Below are positions 19,632 through 29,352 of a DNA stretch of 64,000 bases, piece after piece. The DNA is from Neptunomonas japonica JAMM 1380. Lineage in GTDB: Bacteria; Pseudomonadota; Gammaproteobacteria; Pseudomonadales; Balneatricaceae. A program made the translations under genes and the position numbers. Numbering within the stretch: the stretch's first letter is position 1; each line of letters begins with the position of its first letter. The notes below the pieces were generated by a model. The model saw only the letters and a program-made list of their open reading frames with translations, had not been told where the DNA came from and searched no databases. Location: assembly GCF_016592555.1 (NCBI RefSeq), contig NZ_AP014546.1, positions 1,240,001 to 1,304,000 on the forward strand, in the 5' to 3' direction.

Positions 19632-21833
19632 CTATTTAAGTGAAGGGTTGCGAGGCAGCTGAGTTAGTTGGCTTCTTAATTCTTCATTTTCTTGATTAGC
19701 TCGTTGTGCTTCCATTCTGTATTTGAAAATTTCTTCGTATCTGTCTTCTAATTTTGTTTCAAGCACTACAATCTCTTTTTGTTGACCACTGACAGTGTCT
19801 TCCAAGGTGTCAATTTGAGACTGCAAGTCTGACAGCATGCCGAAGCCGTTTGGTAATAAATCTTCATCATCGCTGTTTTTTTCCTGAGTGATACTTTGTG
19901 TGCCTAACTCATTAACAATGTGGCTATATAACGCTTTTAGGTCGCTAGATTCACGTTCTGTGTAACGAATGGTTTGTTCTAGGGCGCTGTGTGCGCTAGC
20001 TGCACCAATAGAGCCTGCAAGTAAGTGCTCTAGCATGCGGTGGAATTCGATTAGCTCAATGATGGTTATGTGCGTCTGGCCAAGAACCTGTAAATCTTCA
20101 GCAATGGTGTATACAGATTCTCTGGCTTTGTCTGCACTAAGGTACTGCGAGAGTAAGCTTTTGGCCTCTTCAATTTTGGTATTCAGTGTTATATACGCGT
20201 CTAACCCCGTTGGGCGGGCTTTGTTGCCTGTTTTTTGTGGCTGCAGTGCTGTCATAAACTCAGTGGTAAGTGTTCTTTCATCTTTATGAGGCTGGTATAC
20301 AAGAGAGCCGATAATATAAAAACTGATGTTAAATAGCAGAGTCCATATAACACTGTGAGTAAGTGGGTGAAGCCCGTCTAGCCCTAAAAATGCTTCCGGG
20401 TTTAATAACTCAATACCCCAAGGGCCATGAGTTAAAATATCTGGGTTTAACCAGCCTTGTTTAATAAACGTAGGGAGACCTAGCGTATAGCACCAAAGGG
20501 CAAAACCAGCGAGTAAGCCTGCAAAAGCGCCGCCACTGTTGGCGCGTTGCCAAAACATTCCGCCGAAGACGGCAGGGGCAAACTGCAAAATAGCAGCAAA
20601 TGAGAGTAGGCCTATAGCTGCAAGAATATAGGAATCACTGAACTCACGTTCAAACCAATAGCTACTGACTAAAATTAAAGCAACCAATACCCAGCGGATT
20701 TGTAATAAGTAGGCGCGTAATCGTTGTGCTGATGTAACGGATTCAATAATAGGCAAAACTAGGTGATTCGATACCATGGTCGCTAGTGTCATCGTTGTAA
20801 TGATGATCATTCCTGTGGCGGCTGAAAACCCTCCAATAAAAGCAAACATGGTGAGGCCGCTATAGCCTGCTTGTTGTGGCAAAAGTAATACAAAGAAGTC
20901 TGCTGACTCAGAGGGTAAGCCACTGAGTAGGCCTGCCGCGGCCAGTGGTATAACAAATAAATTGATCGCAATTATGTAAAGCGGGAACAGCCACATGGCC
21001 GTTTTTATATGCTTTTGGTCTGTGTTCTCAATGACAGCTACATGGAACTGACGTGGTAAAAGGAAGATGCCAGCAAAACTTAATACAATAAGCGTCAACC
21101 ACATGCTAGCGCTATTCGTTGCCGCGTCAAACTGCGTTAGGTATGAGAGGTTTGCTTCAGCCATACGTGTACTGATGTCGGTGAAACCATCATAAAGAAT
21201 GAAGCAGACAAATAATCCTACACAAATAAAGGCGGCCAGTTTTACAATGCTTTCAACGACAAGCGCTACAATCATTCCTTGATGACGCTCTGTGGGATCA
21301 AGCCGCCTTACACCAAACATGATGGTGAAGGCTGTCATCAAAAGCGTCACTAGAAGGCCGCTATACTCACCGTTTGATCCTTGCTGATGAGTGATTATAT
21401 CAAACGAATTAACAATAGCTTTGAGTTGTAACGCGATATAAGGAAGGATGCCGATAAGGGCGATGAACGTTACTAAGCCCGCAATGCGTTGTGAGCGTCG
21501 ATATCGAGTAGATATAAAGTCGGCAATGCTGGTGATACGGAATGTTTCTTTTATGGCAACCATTTTTCGTAAAGTAACCCACCAAAAAACGATACCAATC
21601 AGCGCACCAACATAAATACCTAAAAACAATAACCCAGAAGTGCTAGCAAAGCCTACGCTTCCATAAAATGTCCATGAAGTATGAAACACAGCAAGAGATA
21701 GAGCATAAACCCAAGGGCTTTTTAGTGGAGCTCCTGTCTTGGCTATTCTCCTTTCAACCAGCTGCGCAACTACAAATAGCACTAGCATATAAAGGATAAC
21801 GGTTGAAATGACAGCTAAGGGCGAAAACATCAA
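19632..21833 (-). CDS. SLC5-family transporter with STAC-like domain and coiled coil, no kinase
   Basis: 733 residues. The first 500 or so form a sodium:solute symporter (SLC5/PutP-like) of about 13 helices. The N-terminal region, with HTSWTFYGSVGFAS and SIADFISTRYRRSQRIAGL, resembles the transporter part of the CbrA histidine kinase. After a linker, residues about 560-640 look like the STAC domain that joins SLC5 units to kinases, and the last 60 or so form a coiled coil. No DHp or ATPase domain follows. It may be a stand-alone sensor-transporter or signal through a separate kinase. CbrA is known for histidine uptake and nutrient control; the substrate here is unknown. Confidence 0.8.
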   Translation of the reverse strand: MMFSPLAVISTVILYMLVLFVVAQLVERRIAKTGAPLKSPWVYALSLAVFHTSWTFYGSVGFASTSGLLFLGIYVGALIGIVFWWVTLRKMVAIKETFRITSIADFISTRYRRSQRIAGLVTFIALIGILPYIALQLKAIVNSFDIITHQQGSNGEYSGLLVTLLMTAFTIMFGVRRLDPTERHQGMIVALVVESIVKLAAFICVGLFVCFILYDGFTDISTRMAEANLSYLTQFDAATNSASMWLTLIVLSFAGIFLLPRQFHVAVIENTDQKHIKTAMWLFPLYIIAINLFVIPLAAAGLLSGLPSESADFFVLLLPQQAGYSGLTMFAFIGGFSAATGMIIITTMTLATMVSNHLVLPIIESVTSAQRLRAYLLQIRWVLVALILVSSYWFEREFSDSYILAAIGLLSFAAILQFAPAVFGGMFWQRANSGGAFAGLLAGFALWCYTLGLPTFIKQGWLNPDILTHGPWGIELLNPEAFLGLDGLHPLTHSVIWTLLFNISFYIIGSLVYQPHKDERTLTTEFMTALQPQKTGNKARPTGLDAYITLNTKIEEAKSLLSQYLSADKARESVYTIAEDLQVLGQTHITIIELIEFHRMLEHLLAGSIGAASAHSALEQTIRYTERESSDLKALYSHIVNELGTQSITQEKNSDDEDLLPNGFGMLSDLQSQIDTLEDTVSGQQKEIVVLETKLEDRYEEIFKYRMEAQRANQENEELRSQLTQLPRNPSLK

Positions 21834-21939
21834 AATTTGCCTTTCAATAGTGCTTTTTTTGAAGAGATATAACTTAGTTAGATATAGCCTGATTGTAACG
21901 CGTTTTTGGCGATAGGCTTAAATACTATTTTTTCGAATG

Positions 21940-22197
21940 TTAGGGTGTATGCTCATTGTGAGAGCATTTGCATGCTGGTGGTACGGGATCCATGCCACCT
22001 TCATGCCATGGGTGACACTTTAGGATCCTACGAGAACCCAGCCCAATACCTTTTAAAATGCCGTGGGTTTCGATTGCTTCGAGCATATAATGTGAGCAGC
22101 TAGGGTAAAAGCGGCAGTTACTACCAAGAAAAGGGCTGATAGCGTATTGATAAATCCGGATCAAGCCTGTGAGTACTGCCGTAATCGCTTTTTTCAA
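21940..22197 (-). CDS. yidD: Membrane protein insertion efficiency factor YidD
   Basis: 85 residues, the length of E. coli YidD. Conserved signatures are [20 protein letters not shown] and [16 protein letters not shown], with all expected Cys residues. It assists YidC/Sec-dependent insertion at the inner membrane via an amphipathic N-terminal helix. I chose the TTG at 22197, four bases after the upstream gene's stop and with GAGAG in the binding-site position. The longer frame would overlap the upstream gene and add 23 atypical residues. The usual neighbours rnpA and yidC are not here, which is unusual for this gene. Confidence 0.88.
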   Translation of the reverse strand: MKKAITAVLTGLIRIYQYAISPFLGSNCRFYPSCSHYMLEAIETHGILKGIGLGSRRILKCHPWHEGGMDPVPPACKCSHNEHTP

Positions 22198-22201
22198 AAT
22201 A

Positions 22202-23041
22202 TTAACTCTCGGCGCAGTTTTTTTCTGCGCGTAAAAGGAAATCATCAAACTGATGATCTGCTTCATGATCTAATTCAGCACCGCCAAAGCTTATTTCAAC
22301 CGGAATATTAGTATCTGCAATGGTTATATCTCGATTGGCAACGGCGGATTTGATACGAAGAGTGACGATGTCAGTTTGTTCTAACGTTGCATCAATTAAG
22401 CAAATAACAAAGCTTTTATTATCTAACCTTGCTGCATAGTCAGATTCGCGTAAAACGTCTTTTAAGGAGCGTGATAAGTTGATTAGTACATGATCTCCCA
22501 TCGCATAACCGTAGCTTTGATTAATGTGGCGCATATTGGCTATAGTGACGACTAGGATGGAAACTGGGTTATTGTAACGTTTTGAGCGAGCAATATCTTG
22601 AGCGCCCATCAAGAAAAGTTGCTGCCTATTGAAAAGACCGGTTAGCGGGTCATGTGTTGCTTGTGCCTGCAGTGCGTTTTCAGTTTGTACTTGGGAGCTA
22701 ATATCTTGAAAAAAGATATAGACTTGTTTCTGGGCAAAGAAGAAGGTTGCATCGTAGTAACGAATGCCAGCTCCGCTCATTAGCGTTATATGCTGTTGAT
22801 GTGAGCTTTTAGATTCGGTTGCCTGTTGCGTATGTTGAGTTAAAACAGCCAGGCTTTCTTCTGATTGGTTTAAATTCGTGAGGGCTAAGTTGATTAACTC
22901 AGAAACTTGAGTATGAAATACGTGTCCAGCAGCTTCATTGGCATACACAATCTGCATATTTTCAACCACGAGAATAGCATTTGGGTTGAATTCTACTAAA
23001 GGGTTTGAAGCGTGTTCTGTTAAAGCTGTCTCAATACTCAT
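22202..23041 (-). CDS. Degenerate GGDEF-domain protein with PAS-like sensor
   Basis: 279 residues. The N-terminal 115 or so look like a PAS domain ([20 protein letters not shown]). The C-terminal part is a GGDEF fold starting with [14 protein letters not shown]. The active-site motif is lost: where GGDEF should be the sequence reads DNKSF, and the metal-binding Asp of the first strand is replaced (VVTIANM). It is therefore unlikely to make cyclic di-GMP and may bind nucleotide or act as a scaffold. The start at 23041 gives a clean N-terminus (MSIETALTE). It overlaps nothing but sits four bases from yidD, suggesting coupling. Confidence 0.8.
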   Translation of the reverse strand: MSIETALTEHASNPLVEFNPNAILVVENMQIVYANEAAGHVFHTQVSELINLALTNLNQSEESLAVLTQHTQQATESKSSHQQHITLMSGAGIRYYDATFFFAQKQVYIFFQDISSQVQTENALQAQATHDPLTGLFNRQQLFLMGAQDIARSKRYNNPVSILVVTIANMRHINQSYGYAMGDHVLINLSRSLKDVLRESDYAARLDNKSFVICLIDATLEQTDIVTLRIKSAVANRDITIADTNIPVEISFGGAELDHEADHQFDDFLLRAEKNCAES

Positions 23042-23103
23042 ATAAAATCCATGTGTTTGCTTTCTGCTTCCATAATACGAACTAATAAACAGAATGAACA
23101 TAT

Positions 23104-23138
23104 AAAAAAAGCTGCTGAAGTTTATCTCCAGCAGCTGG
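23104..23138 (-). terminator. Intrinsic terminator of phoH
   Basis: Read on the minus strand: CAGCTGCTG, an 11-base loop, CAGCAGCT, then seven T. It starts 4 bp after the phoH stop codon, and the downstream GGDEF gene is therefore probably transcribed separately. Confidence 0.88.
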
Positions 23139-23142
23139 GTTA

Positions 23143-24528
23143 TTATAAATTCTCTTCGGCGTATTCGGCCAGTCTTGAGCGGAAAATTCCTTCAAAATGT
23201 ACGTTTGCAGCACCATCGAAACCTTTAAAGCGTTCGACAATATAGGTGAGTCCGGAAGTGAGGGGAGTAAGGTAGTTTGAATCAATTTGAGCCAAGTTGC
23301 CCAAACAGATCATTTTTGTTCCTTTTCCTGAGCGTGTCAGGATAGTTTTTAGTTGAGATGGTGTTAGGTTTTGTGCTTCATCAATGATGACGACAGCATC
23401 CTGAATGCTTCTACCACGAATAAAATTCAAAGATTTAAATTGGATGTTTGCTTTTTCTATTGTGTACTTGACGCTACTTAACGGGCGCTCATCATTTTCA
23501 TGCATGGCTTCCAAGTTGTCATTGATAGCGCTCATCCACGGGGTCATTTTCTCTTCTTCAGTACCGGGTAAAAAACCAATATCTTCTGCAACAGGTGGCG
23601 TTGAACGTGTCACTATAATTTTATTATAGCGTTTATCCTCTATCACCATTTCGAGTGCGCTGGCTAAGGCGATCAGTGTTTTACCTGAGCCTGCTGCGCC
23701 ATTAAGAATGGCTAAATCTATGTTTGGATCCAGCACCGATTGCATGGCAAAGGCTTGGAATATATTGATCGGTGATATGCCCCAGCAACTTTGTTGCATT
23801 AAGTGCTCGTAACCTAAGTCGAGTAAAATGATTTCGTTGTCGTTAATCGCAACAACACGTGCTGCGAAATCTTTGGTATCGTCAAAGATGTATTCGCTGA
23901 TGTATGCCTCAGGGATTAACGACTTGTCGACATGATGGTAGGTATGTCCATCTTTTTGAATACTTTTTACTTGGTCAACCTTCTCCCAAAATGTGCCATC
24001 TAAATGTGTATGGCCAGCAGGTAGTAAGTCGATATCAGAAACTAACTGGTCTGTGCGATAGTCTTCAACTTGTTCAAGACCTGCGCCTAATGCTTTTAGA
24101 CGCATGTTGATGTCTTTAGTGACTAGAATAACTTCTCTATGGGTGGTAGTTGATTGAAGGTGTAACGCGCAATTGATGATGAGGTTATCTTTTTTGTTAC
24201 TGGTTAAAAAGCCAGGACGGGCGGTAAGTTCATGGTCTGGAAAAATACTGAGTTTACCGAGCCTTTCTTCACGCCCCTTTCCAGGGAGGGGGATCTGAAC
24301 GCCTTTAGTTATTTGTGATGGAGAAGTAGCGGTGGATAAAATGTCATCAATAGCTTTAATAGCGTAGCGTGCTTCTTGGGCGACATTTTTTTTACGATCC
24401 TTGATGTCATCGAGTTCTTCTAGAACTGTCATTGGGATAGCGACATCTTGCTCTTTAAATTCGTATAGGCATTTGGGGTCATGCAGCAGAACGTTGGTAT
24501 CGAGAATATAGAGTTTTGTTGCGCTCAT
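23143..24528 (-). CDS. PIN-domain PhoH family ATPase
   Basis: 461 residues. A PIN ribonuclease-like domain at the N-terminus (YILDTNVLLHDPKCL, then ELDDIKDRK) is followed by a PhoH-type RNA helicase/ATPase domain. That domain has Walker A LNGAAGSGKTLIA near 280 and Walker B VVIIDEAQNLTPSQLK near 380. Such PIN-PhoH fusions (YlaK/PhoH2 type) couple RNA unwinding to cleavage in some bacteria. Both domains keep their key residues. It stands alone, with its own terminator downstream. Confidence 0.92.
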   Translation of the reverse strand: MSATKLYILDTNVLLHDPKCLYEFKEQDVAIPMTVLEELDDIKDRKKNVAQEARYAIKAIDDILSTATSPSQITKGVQIPLPGKGREERLGKLSIFPDHELTARPGFLTSNKKDNLIINCALHLQSTTTHREVILVTKDINMRLKALGAGLEQVEDYRTDQLVSDIDLLPAGHTHLDGTFWEKVDQVKSIQKDGHTYHHVDKSLIPEAYISEYIFDDTKDFAARVVAINDNEIILLDLGYEHLMQQSCWGISPINIFQAFAMQSVLDPNIDLAILNGAAGSGKTLIALASALEMVIEDKRYNKIIVTRSTPPVAEDIGFLPGTEEEKMTPWMSAINDNLEAMHENDERPLSSVKYTIEKANIQFKSLNFIRGRSIQDAVVIIDEAQNLTPSQLKTILTRSGKGTKMICLGNLAQIDSNYLTPLTSGLTYIVERFKGFDGAANVHFEGIFRSRLAEYAEENL

Positions 24529-24636
24529 GGCTCTATCCTTTTATAGCCGAAACAGAGAATGACAAACTTAATAGACCTTCAATATTCATGATAGTCTAAT
24601 GTTTTGTATTTGTGGTCAACTTTTCTGGAGAAGTGT

Positions 24637-25341
24637 ATGGGGTATCAGTCAGTTGTTATTCTAACGGGGGCGGGTATATCTGCTGAATCAGGGATTCGCA
24701 CGTTTAGAGCTAGCGATGGGCTGTGGGAAGATCATCATATAGAGGATGTAGCCACTCCAGAAGGTTTTCATCGAGATCCAGAGCTAGTGCATCAGTTTTA
24801 TAATAGTCGTCGTGAGCAATTGTTGAGTGAAGCTGTGCAACCTAATGATGCCCATAAAGCGCTGGTAACTCTCGAGAAGCACTTTAAGGGTGATTTCCTC
24901 TTAGTAACACAAAATGTTGATAACCTACATGAGCGGGCGGGAAGTGATGCAGTGATTCATATGCATGGCGAATTGCTTAATATGCGCTGTAGCCAAACGG
25001 GCTTTGTTTCTTTGGTACAAAATAATACTAGCCCTTTAGATCGATGTGTCTGTTGTGGGCTTCAAGGCACTTTACGGCCTGATATTGTTTGGTTTGGTGA
25101 AGAACCGATGCAAATGAATCATATCTATACCGCCCTAAGTCAGTGTGATCTGTTTTTATCGATAGGAACTTCTGGTCATGTTTATCCAGCGGCTGGCTTT
25201 GTAGAAGTCGCTAATGAGGCGGGCGCTGATACGGTTGAGATTAATCTTGAGCCTTCTCGTAAAGAGTCTCATTTTAAAGCGCATTTTTATGGGCCTGCAA
25301 GTGAGCAGTTACCACGCTTTGTTGATGGGTTGCTCAGCTAA
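24637..25341 (+). CDS. cobB: NAD-dependent protein deacylase, CobB type
   Basis: 234 residues, sirtuin fold. NAD-binding motifs are [11 protein letters not shown] and [12 protein letters not shown], and the catalytic His is in HMHGELL. The zinc site follows the CobB pattern (one Cys at CSQTG, two at CVCC). The Tyr and Arg in QFYNSRR match the pair that allows desuccinylation as well as deacetylation in class III sirtuins. I use the ATG at 24637, which has GGAGAAG upstream; the longer frame adds an unconserved leader. It should regulate metabolic enzymes, for example acetyl-CoA synthetase, by lysine deacylation. Confidence 0.93.
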   Translation: MGYQSVVILTGAGISAESGIRTFRASDGLWEDHHIEDVATPEGFHRDPELVHQFYNSRREQLLSEAVQPNDAHKALVTLEKHFKGDFLLVTQNVDNLHERAGSDAVIHMHGELLNMRCSQTGFVSLVQNNTSPLDRCVCCGLQGTLRPDIVWFGEEPMQMNHIYTALSQCDLFLSIGTSGHVYPAAGFVEVANEAGADTVEINLEPSRKESHFKAHFYGPASEQLPRFVDGLLS

Positions 25342-25464
25342 AGTTAAGAAAGGAAAATATAAGTTTTTGTTATTTATAGATATACCTGTAATAAAAAGTG
25401 AACTATGTTGAAGTATATAGAGCTGTATATGCTCTTATTTTATTTTTAAGGATGGGTGGCGTCT

Positions 25465-26835
25465 ATGATCACTGAACATTTTATTAATGCAAGTGTAACG
25501 CCCTTGGAGAGCATGGATACTCTCTCTCCACATGAGGTTGCCAAATTACAAGATATCAGCCAAAGGGGGTTGTATCGTTTATTTCGTCAATGTTGCTTGG
25601 CGGTATTAAATACGGGTAGTGAACTTGATAGTACTCGTACAGTGTTACACCGCTTTCGTGAGTTCGATATACGTATTAAGCACAAGCATAGAGGTGTTCA
25701 ACTTGAGCTAATTAATGCACCTGCTTCTGCATTTGTTGATGGGGAAATTATTCAAGGTATTCGTGAGCACTTGTTTACGGTGCTTCGTGATCTATTGTAT
25801 GTAGGGGATGAGCTTGATCAATGCTGTGTTGGTTTAACGGAATCAGAGAGTATTACCAACACGGTATTTCATATCTTACGCCACGCTTCAGCAATGAGAC
25901 CGCACGTAAAACCTAACTTAGTGGTCTGTTGGGGGGGGCATTCGATTCAGCGATTAGAGTACGACTATACTAAGGAAGTCGGCTATGAGCTGGGTTTGCG
26001 TTCCTTTGATATTTGTACGGGTTGTGGTCCTGGTGCTATGAAAGGTCCTATGAAAGGAGCCACCATAGCACATGCAAAACAACGTAAAGAGAGCCCGCGT
26101 TATATTGGTTTGACTGAGCCTGGTATTATTGCAGCGGAGTCACCGAATCCGATTGTTAATGAGCTGGTGACTTTACCGGATATTGAAAAGCGACTGGAAG
26201 CGTTTGTGCGATTAGGGCACGGAATCATTGTATTTCCTGGAGGGGCCGGTACTGCTGAAGAGATTCTCTACATGCTCGGGATTCTTCTTCATCCTAAAAA
26301 TAGAAATGTTCCTTTTCCTCTGGTGTTTACTGGTCCTGCAGGCAGTGAGGCTTACTTTGAAACCGTGGATCGTTTTATTAAAGCAACGATCGGTGCGCGT
26401 GCTGCAGAGCGTTATGAGATTGTCGTAGGTGATCCTCATGGCGTTGCTGTGAGAATGAGGGAGGGTCTAGAGAAAGTTTTGGCTTATCGCAAAAAGACTG
26501 ACGAGTCGTACCATTACAATTGGCAGCTATATATACCACACGAATTTCAGCAGCCTTTTGAGCCGACACATGAAGAAATGGCGCAACTAAATCTTCGTGA
26601 AGGACAACCCGATTATATTTTGGCTGCTCAGCTTAGAAAGGCGCTTTCAGGTATTGTTGCTGGCAATGTAAAAGAGCCGGGGGTGTTGGCCATTGAAAAG
26701 CACGGACCTTTTGAGCTCACGGGTGATAAAGATATTATGCAGTCACTGGATCAATTACTGGCATCGTTTGTTGAACAAAAACGCATGAAGATTAATCATG
26801 AAGAGTACCAGCCTTGTTATAAAATAGTGAATTAG
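25465..26835 (+). CDS. ppnN: Pyrimidine/purine nucleotide 5'-monophosphate nucleosidase PpnN
   Basis: 456 residues, very similar in outline to E. coli PpnN (YgdH, 454). The N-terminus MITEHFINASVTPLESMD leads into a LOG-type Rossmann domain with the nucleotide-binding motifs CTGCGPGAMKGPMKGA and PGGAGTAEEILYMLG. The enzyme splits nucleoside monophosphates to base and ribose 5-phosphate, and in E. coli it is stimulated by ppGpp. I chose the ATG at 25465; a GTG three codons earlier lies too close to the AAGGA site. It ends at a shared terminator. Confidence 0.93.
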   Translation: MITEHFINASVTPLESMDTLSPHEVAKLQDISQRGLYRLFRQCCLAVLNTGSELDSTRTVLHRFREFDIRIKHKHRGVQLELINAPASAFVDGEIIQGIREHLFTVLRDLLYVGDELDQCCVGLTESESITNTVFHILRHASAMRPHVKPNLVVCWGGHSIQRLEYDYTKEVGYELGLRSFDICTGCGPGAMKGPMKGATIAHAKQRKESPRYIGLTEPGIIAAESPNPIVNELVTLPDIEKRLEAFVRLGHGIIVFPGGAGTAEEILYMLGILLHPKNRNVPFPLVFTGPAGSEAYFETVDRFIKATIGARAAERYEIVVGDPHGVAVRMREGLEKVLAYRKKTDESYHYNWQLYIPHEFQQPFEPTHEEMAQLNLREGQPDYILAAQLRKALSGIVAGNVKEPGVLAIEKHGPFELTGDKDIMQSLDQLLASFVEQKRMKINHEEYQPCYKIVN

Positions 26836-26885
26836 AGGCGTGTTCTTATCAGTTAATGTTTCTCGATGTCATTATGTAAAGCGAT

Positions 26886-26917
26886 AAAAAAGGAGTCTCA
26901 ATTGAGACTCCTTTTTA
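26886..26917. terminator. Bidirectional intrinsic terminator
   Basis: A perfect palindrome, GGAGTCTCAATTGAGACTCC, is flanked by an A tract on the left and a T tract on the right. It serves both ppnN (plus) and the thiolase gene (minus). Confidence 0.93.
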
Positions 26918-26947
26918 TTTGCTACGCATAAACGTAGTTGCTATTGC

Positions 26948-28132
26948 TTAAACACGCTCTAGCAAAGCTGCGATACCTTGACCACCACCGATACACATAG
27001 TGACGACAGCATAACGTCCTTCAACGCGCTGTAGCTCGTGTAATGCTTTTACTGTAATGATCGCTCCAGTAGCACCGATTGGGTGGCCCAAAGAGATACC
27101 AGAACCATTAGGGTTCACTTTGTCTGCTGGAAGATCTAAATCGCGTGCCACAGCCAGAGCTTGAGCCGCAAATGCTTCGTTTACTTCCCAAACATCAATA
27201 TCGCCGACAGTTAGGCCTGCTTCATCAAGAAGCTTGCGTACAGCTGGTACAGGGCCGATACCCATGTACTTAGGCTCAACACCTACAAACGAGTAACCTG
27301 CTAAACGAGCCATCGGCTTAAGGCCACGTGATTTCGCTTCATCTGCACTCATCATGGTCACCGCAGCCGCCGCATCGTTAAGACCTGATGCGTTACCAGC
27401 AGTTACACTACCATCACGTTTAAAGGCTGGGCGTAGCTTCGTCATATCTTCTATTTTACAGCCTAGGCGGGTGTGCTCATCTGTATCAAAGAAGGTACTG
27501 CCTTTACGGCTTTTAAGTTCAATCGGTAAAATTTGATCTTTGAAACGGCCCGCAGCGGTAGCTGCTTCAGCGCGTTGGTGACTTAGTGTCGCTAATGCAT
27601 CTTGGTCTTCACGGCTAATGTCCCACTTATCAGCAACATTTTCAGCCGTGATACCCATATGGGTGTCATCAAATGGGCAGGTTAGGGCACCAACCATTGC
27701 GTCAATAATAGCGCCATCACCCATGCGTTGGCCGAAGCGAGCACTCGGCATCCAGTATTGTGAGCGACTCATTACTTCAGAACCACCGGCAACGGCTGCG
27801 GTGCACTGGCCTAGCTCAATTTGCTGTGCAGCCGTAATAATGGCTTGCAAACCACTACCGCATAGACGGTTTACAGTAAGAGAAGGTGTTTCGTGTGGCA
27901 AGCCGCCATCAACTGCAGCAACTCGGCCAATATACATATCACGGCGTTCGGTATGGATTACATTTCCGATAACGCTATGTCCAAAAGCGGTAGGCTCAAC
28001 CCCTGAACGCTGAACTGCTTCGCCAACGACGGCTGCTGCTAGTTCACATGGAGTTTTAGTTTTCAGGCTGCCACCGAAACCACCGATAGCTGTACGTACG
28101 CCACTTAAAAAAACAACATCATGCTGACTCAT
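26948..28132 (-). CDS. Acetyl-CoA C-acyltransferase (beta-ketothiolase, BktB type)
   Basis: 394 residues, biosynthetic-type thiolase. The nucleophile Cys is near residue 90 in NRLCGSGLQA, the catalytic His at 350 in GHPIGATGA, and the second Cys at 380 in CIGGGQG. The overall sequence, for example TERRDMYIGRVAAVDGG and TAGNASGLNDAAAAV, most resembles BktB of Cupriavidus. That enzyme condenses acetyl-CoA with acetyl- or propionyl-CoA and also cleaves longer ketoacyl-CoAs. It stands alone, so its pathway (polyhydroxyalkanoate, fatty acid or aromatic degradation) is open. AAAGGA precedes the start. Confidence 0.92.
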   Translation of the reverse strand: MSQHDVVFLSGVRTAIGGFGGSLKTKTPCELAAAVVGEAVQRSGVEPTAFGHSVIGNVIHTERRDMYIGRVAAVDGGLPHETPSLTVNRLCGSGLQAIITAAQQIELGQCTAAVAGGSEVMSRSQYWMPSARFGQRMGDGAIIDAMVGALTCPFDDTHMGITAENVADKWDISREDQDALATLSHQRAEAATAAGRFKDQILPIELKSRKGSTFFDTDEHTRLGCKIEDMTKLRPAFKRDGSVTAGNASGLNDAAAAVTMMSADEAKSRGLKPMARLAGYSFVGVEPKYMGIGPVPAVRKLLDEAGLTVGDIDVWEVNEAFAAQALAVARDLDLPADKVNPNGSGISLGHPIGATGAIITVKALHELQRVEGRYAVVTMCIGGGQGIAALLERV

Positions 28133-28374
28133 ACCCTACTTTCCTTTTTTAATATAATAGTAACTCTAGCTATAGTTCTGAACTGGGGAAATACATTCAG
28201 AACCACAGAACATAAACCATATTTACTACAGTAGTGATACTGGTCTATAGACAATTGGTTTAGTTTTTAGACTATTGAGTAATGCTATGAAGTGAATATA
28301 CAGGTGTTTTATGACAACTCTGAAATTTATGGGTATATTTAGCGCTGTTTGGGAAAGCCTTTAAGGGGCAGCGA

Positions 28375-29352
28375 TTGAAGAATAAGTTAATAGTCACGTT
28401 AACAACCGTTCGTGGCTCACGTCAGTACTCTTTAGGGCAAGTTGCACGCTATATTGTGGCGCTGGTTGTTGTGTTATTTGCTACAAGTTTTTTTATCTCC
28501 AACTGGTTTTTAGTGAAAACAAGCGACGACTTATCTGATCTTGAAGAAGATCATGAACAGCTAAATGATCAATATGAAATGATGCTGGGAACACAGAATC
28601 TATACAAAAATGAGTTAGATCAGTTAAGTGTTTCATTATCGCGAGTTGCAAGTCAGCGTGATAAGTTACAAGCTGAAAATATTCGTATGGGTGATAAGCT
28701 TTATGAGGGGAATAACCGTCTAGGTGAGCTACATGCTACACTAGGCGCAAGTCTGAGTGGCTTGGAGGCTCTGCTAAATGTAGAACCATCAAGCGATATG
28801 TCAAAAGAGCGGCTTGAGTCTTTGACAATGATGGCTAACCAACGTTTGTTTATGCTAAACAGTATCCCTAACGGTGTACCTATTCAAGCTATCAGAATTA
28901 GTGATGGTTTTGGTATGCGGATGCATCCTATTCGTAAAAAACGTGTAATGCATCATGGCATTGATTATAAAGCGAATACAGGAACACCAGTGTACTCGAC
29001 AGCGGATGGCGTAGTAGAGTCTGCAGGTAATAAGCATGATGGCTATGGCAAACAGGTTGTGATTCTTCATGGCTTTGGTTTTAAGTCCAGTTATAGTCAT
29101 TTGAATAAAATTGAAGTAAGTAGTGGCGAATTTGTTCATAAAGGACAGAAAATAGCTGAAAGCGGCAATACAGGTAAATCTACCGGGCCGCATCTGCATT
29201 ATGAAGTGCGCCATCTCTATTCGAAGATTAATCCAGCGCCTTTTGTCGCGTGGAATATTGCTAACTTTGATACAATTTTTTCTACAGTGAAGAGTGTAAA
29301 ATGGGCATCCTTAAAAAATCTCTATCCTCTAAATCAAACCGTTCAGCCATAA
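28375..29352 (+). CDS. M23-family (LytM) peptidoglycan endopeptidase
   Basis: 325 residues from a TTG start with AAGGGG upstream. One transmembrane helix (about 23-46), a periplasmic coiled coil (about 52-120) and a C-terminal M23 domain (about 175-290). The zinc ligands are visible in HHGIDYKANTGTPV and HLHYEVR, so the enzyme should be active against peptide cross-links. Its 3' end overlaps the bactofilin gene by 52 bp. M23 peptidases paired with bactofilins control cell shape in several bacteria (for example Csd1/CcmA in Helicobacter), so a joint role in wall growth is likely. Confidence 0.9.
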   Translation: MKNKLIVTLTTVRGSRQYSLGQVARYIVALVVVLFATSFFISNWFLVKTSDDLSDLEEDHEQLNDQYEMMLGTQNLYKNELDQLSVSLSRVASQRDKLQAENIRMGDKLYEGNNRLGELHATLGASLSGLEALLNVEPSSDMSKERLESLTMMANQRLFMLNSIPNGVPIQAIRISDGFGMRMHPIRKKRVMHHGIDYKANTGTPVYSTADGVVESAGNKHDGYGKQVVILHGFGFKSSYSHLNKIEVSSGEFVHKGQKIAESGNTGKSTGPHLHYEVRHLYSKINPAPFVAWNIANFDTIFSTVKSVKWASLKNLYPLNQTVQP

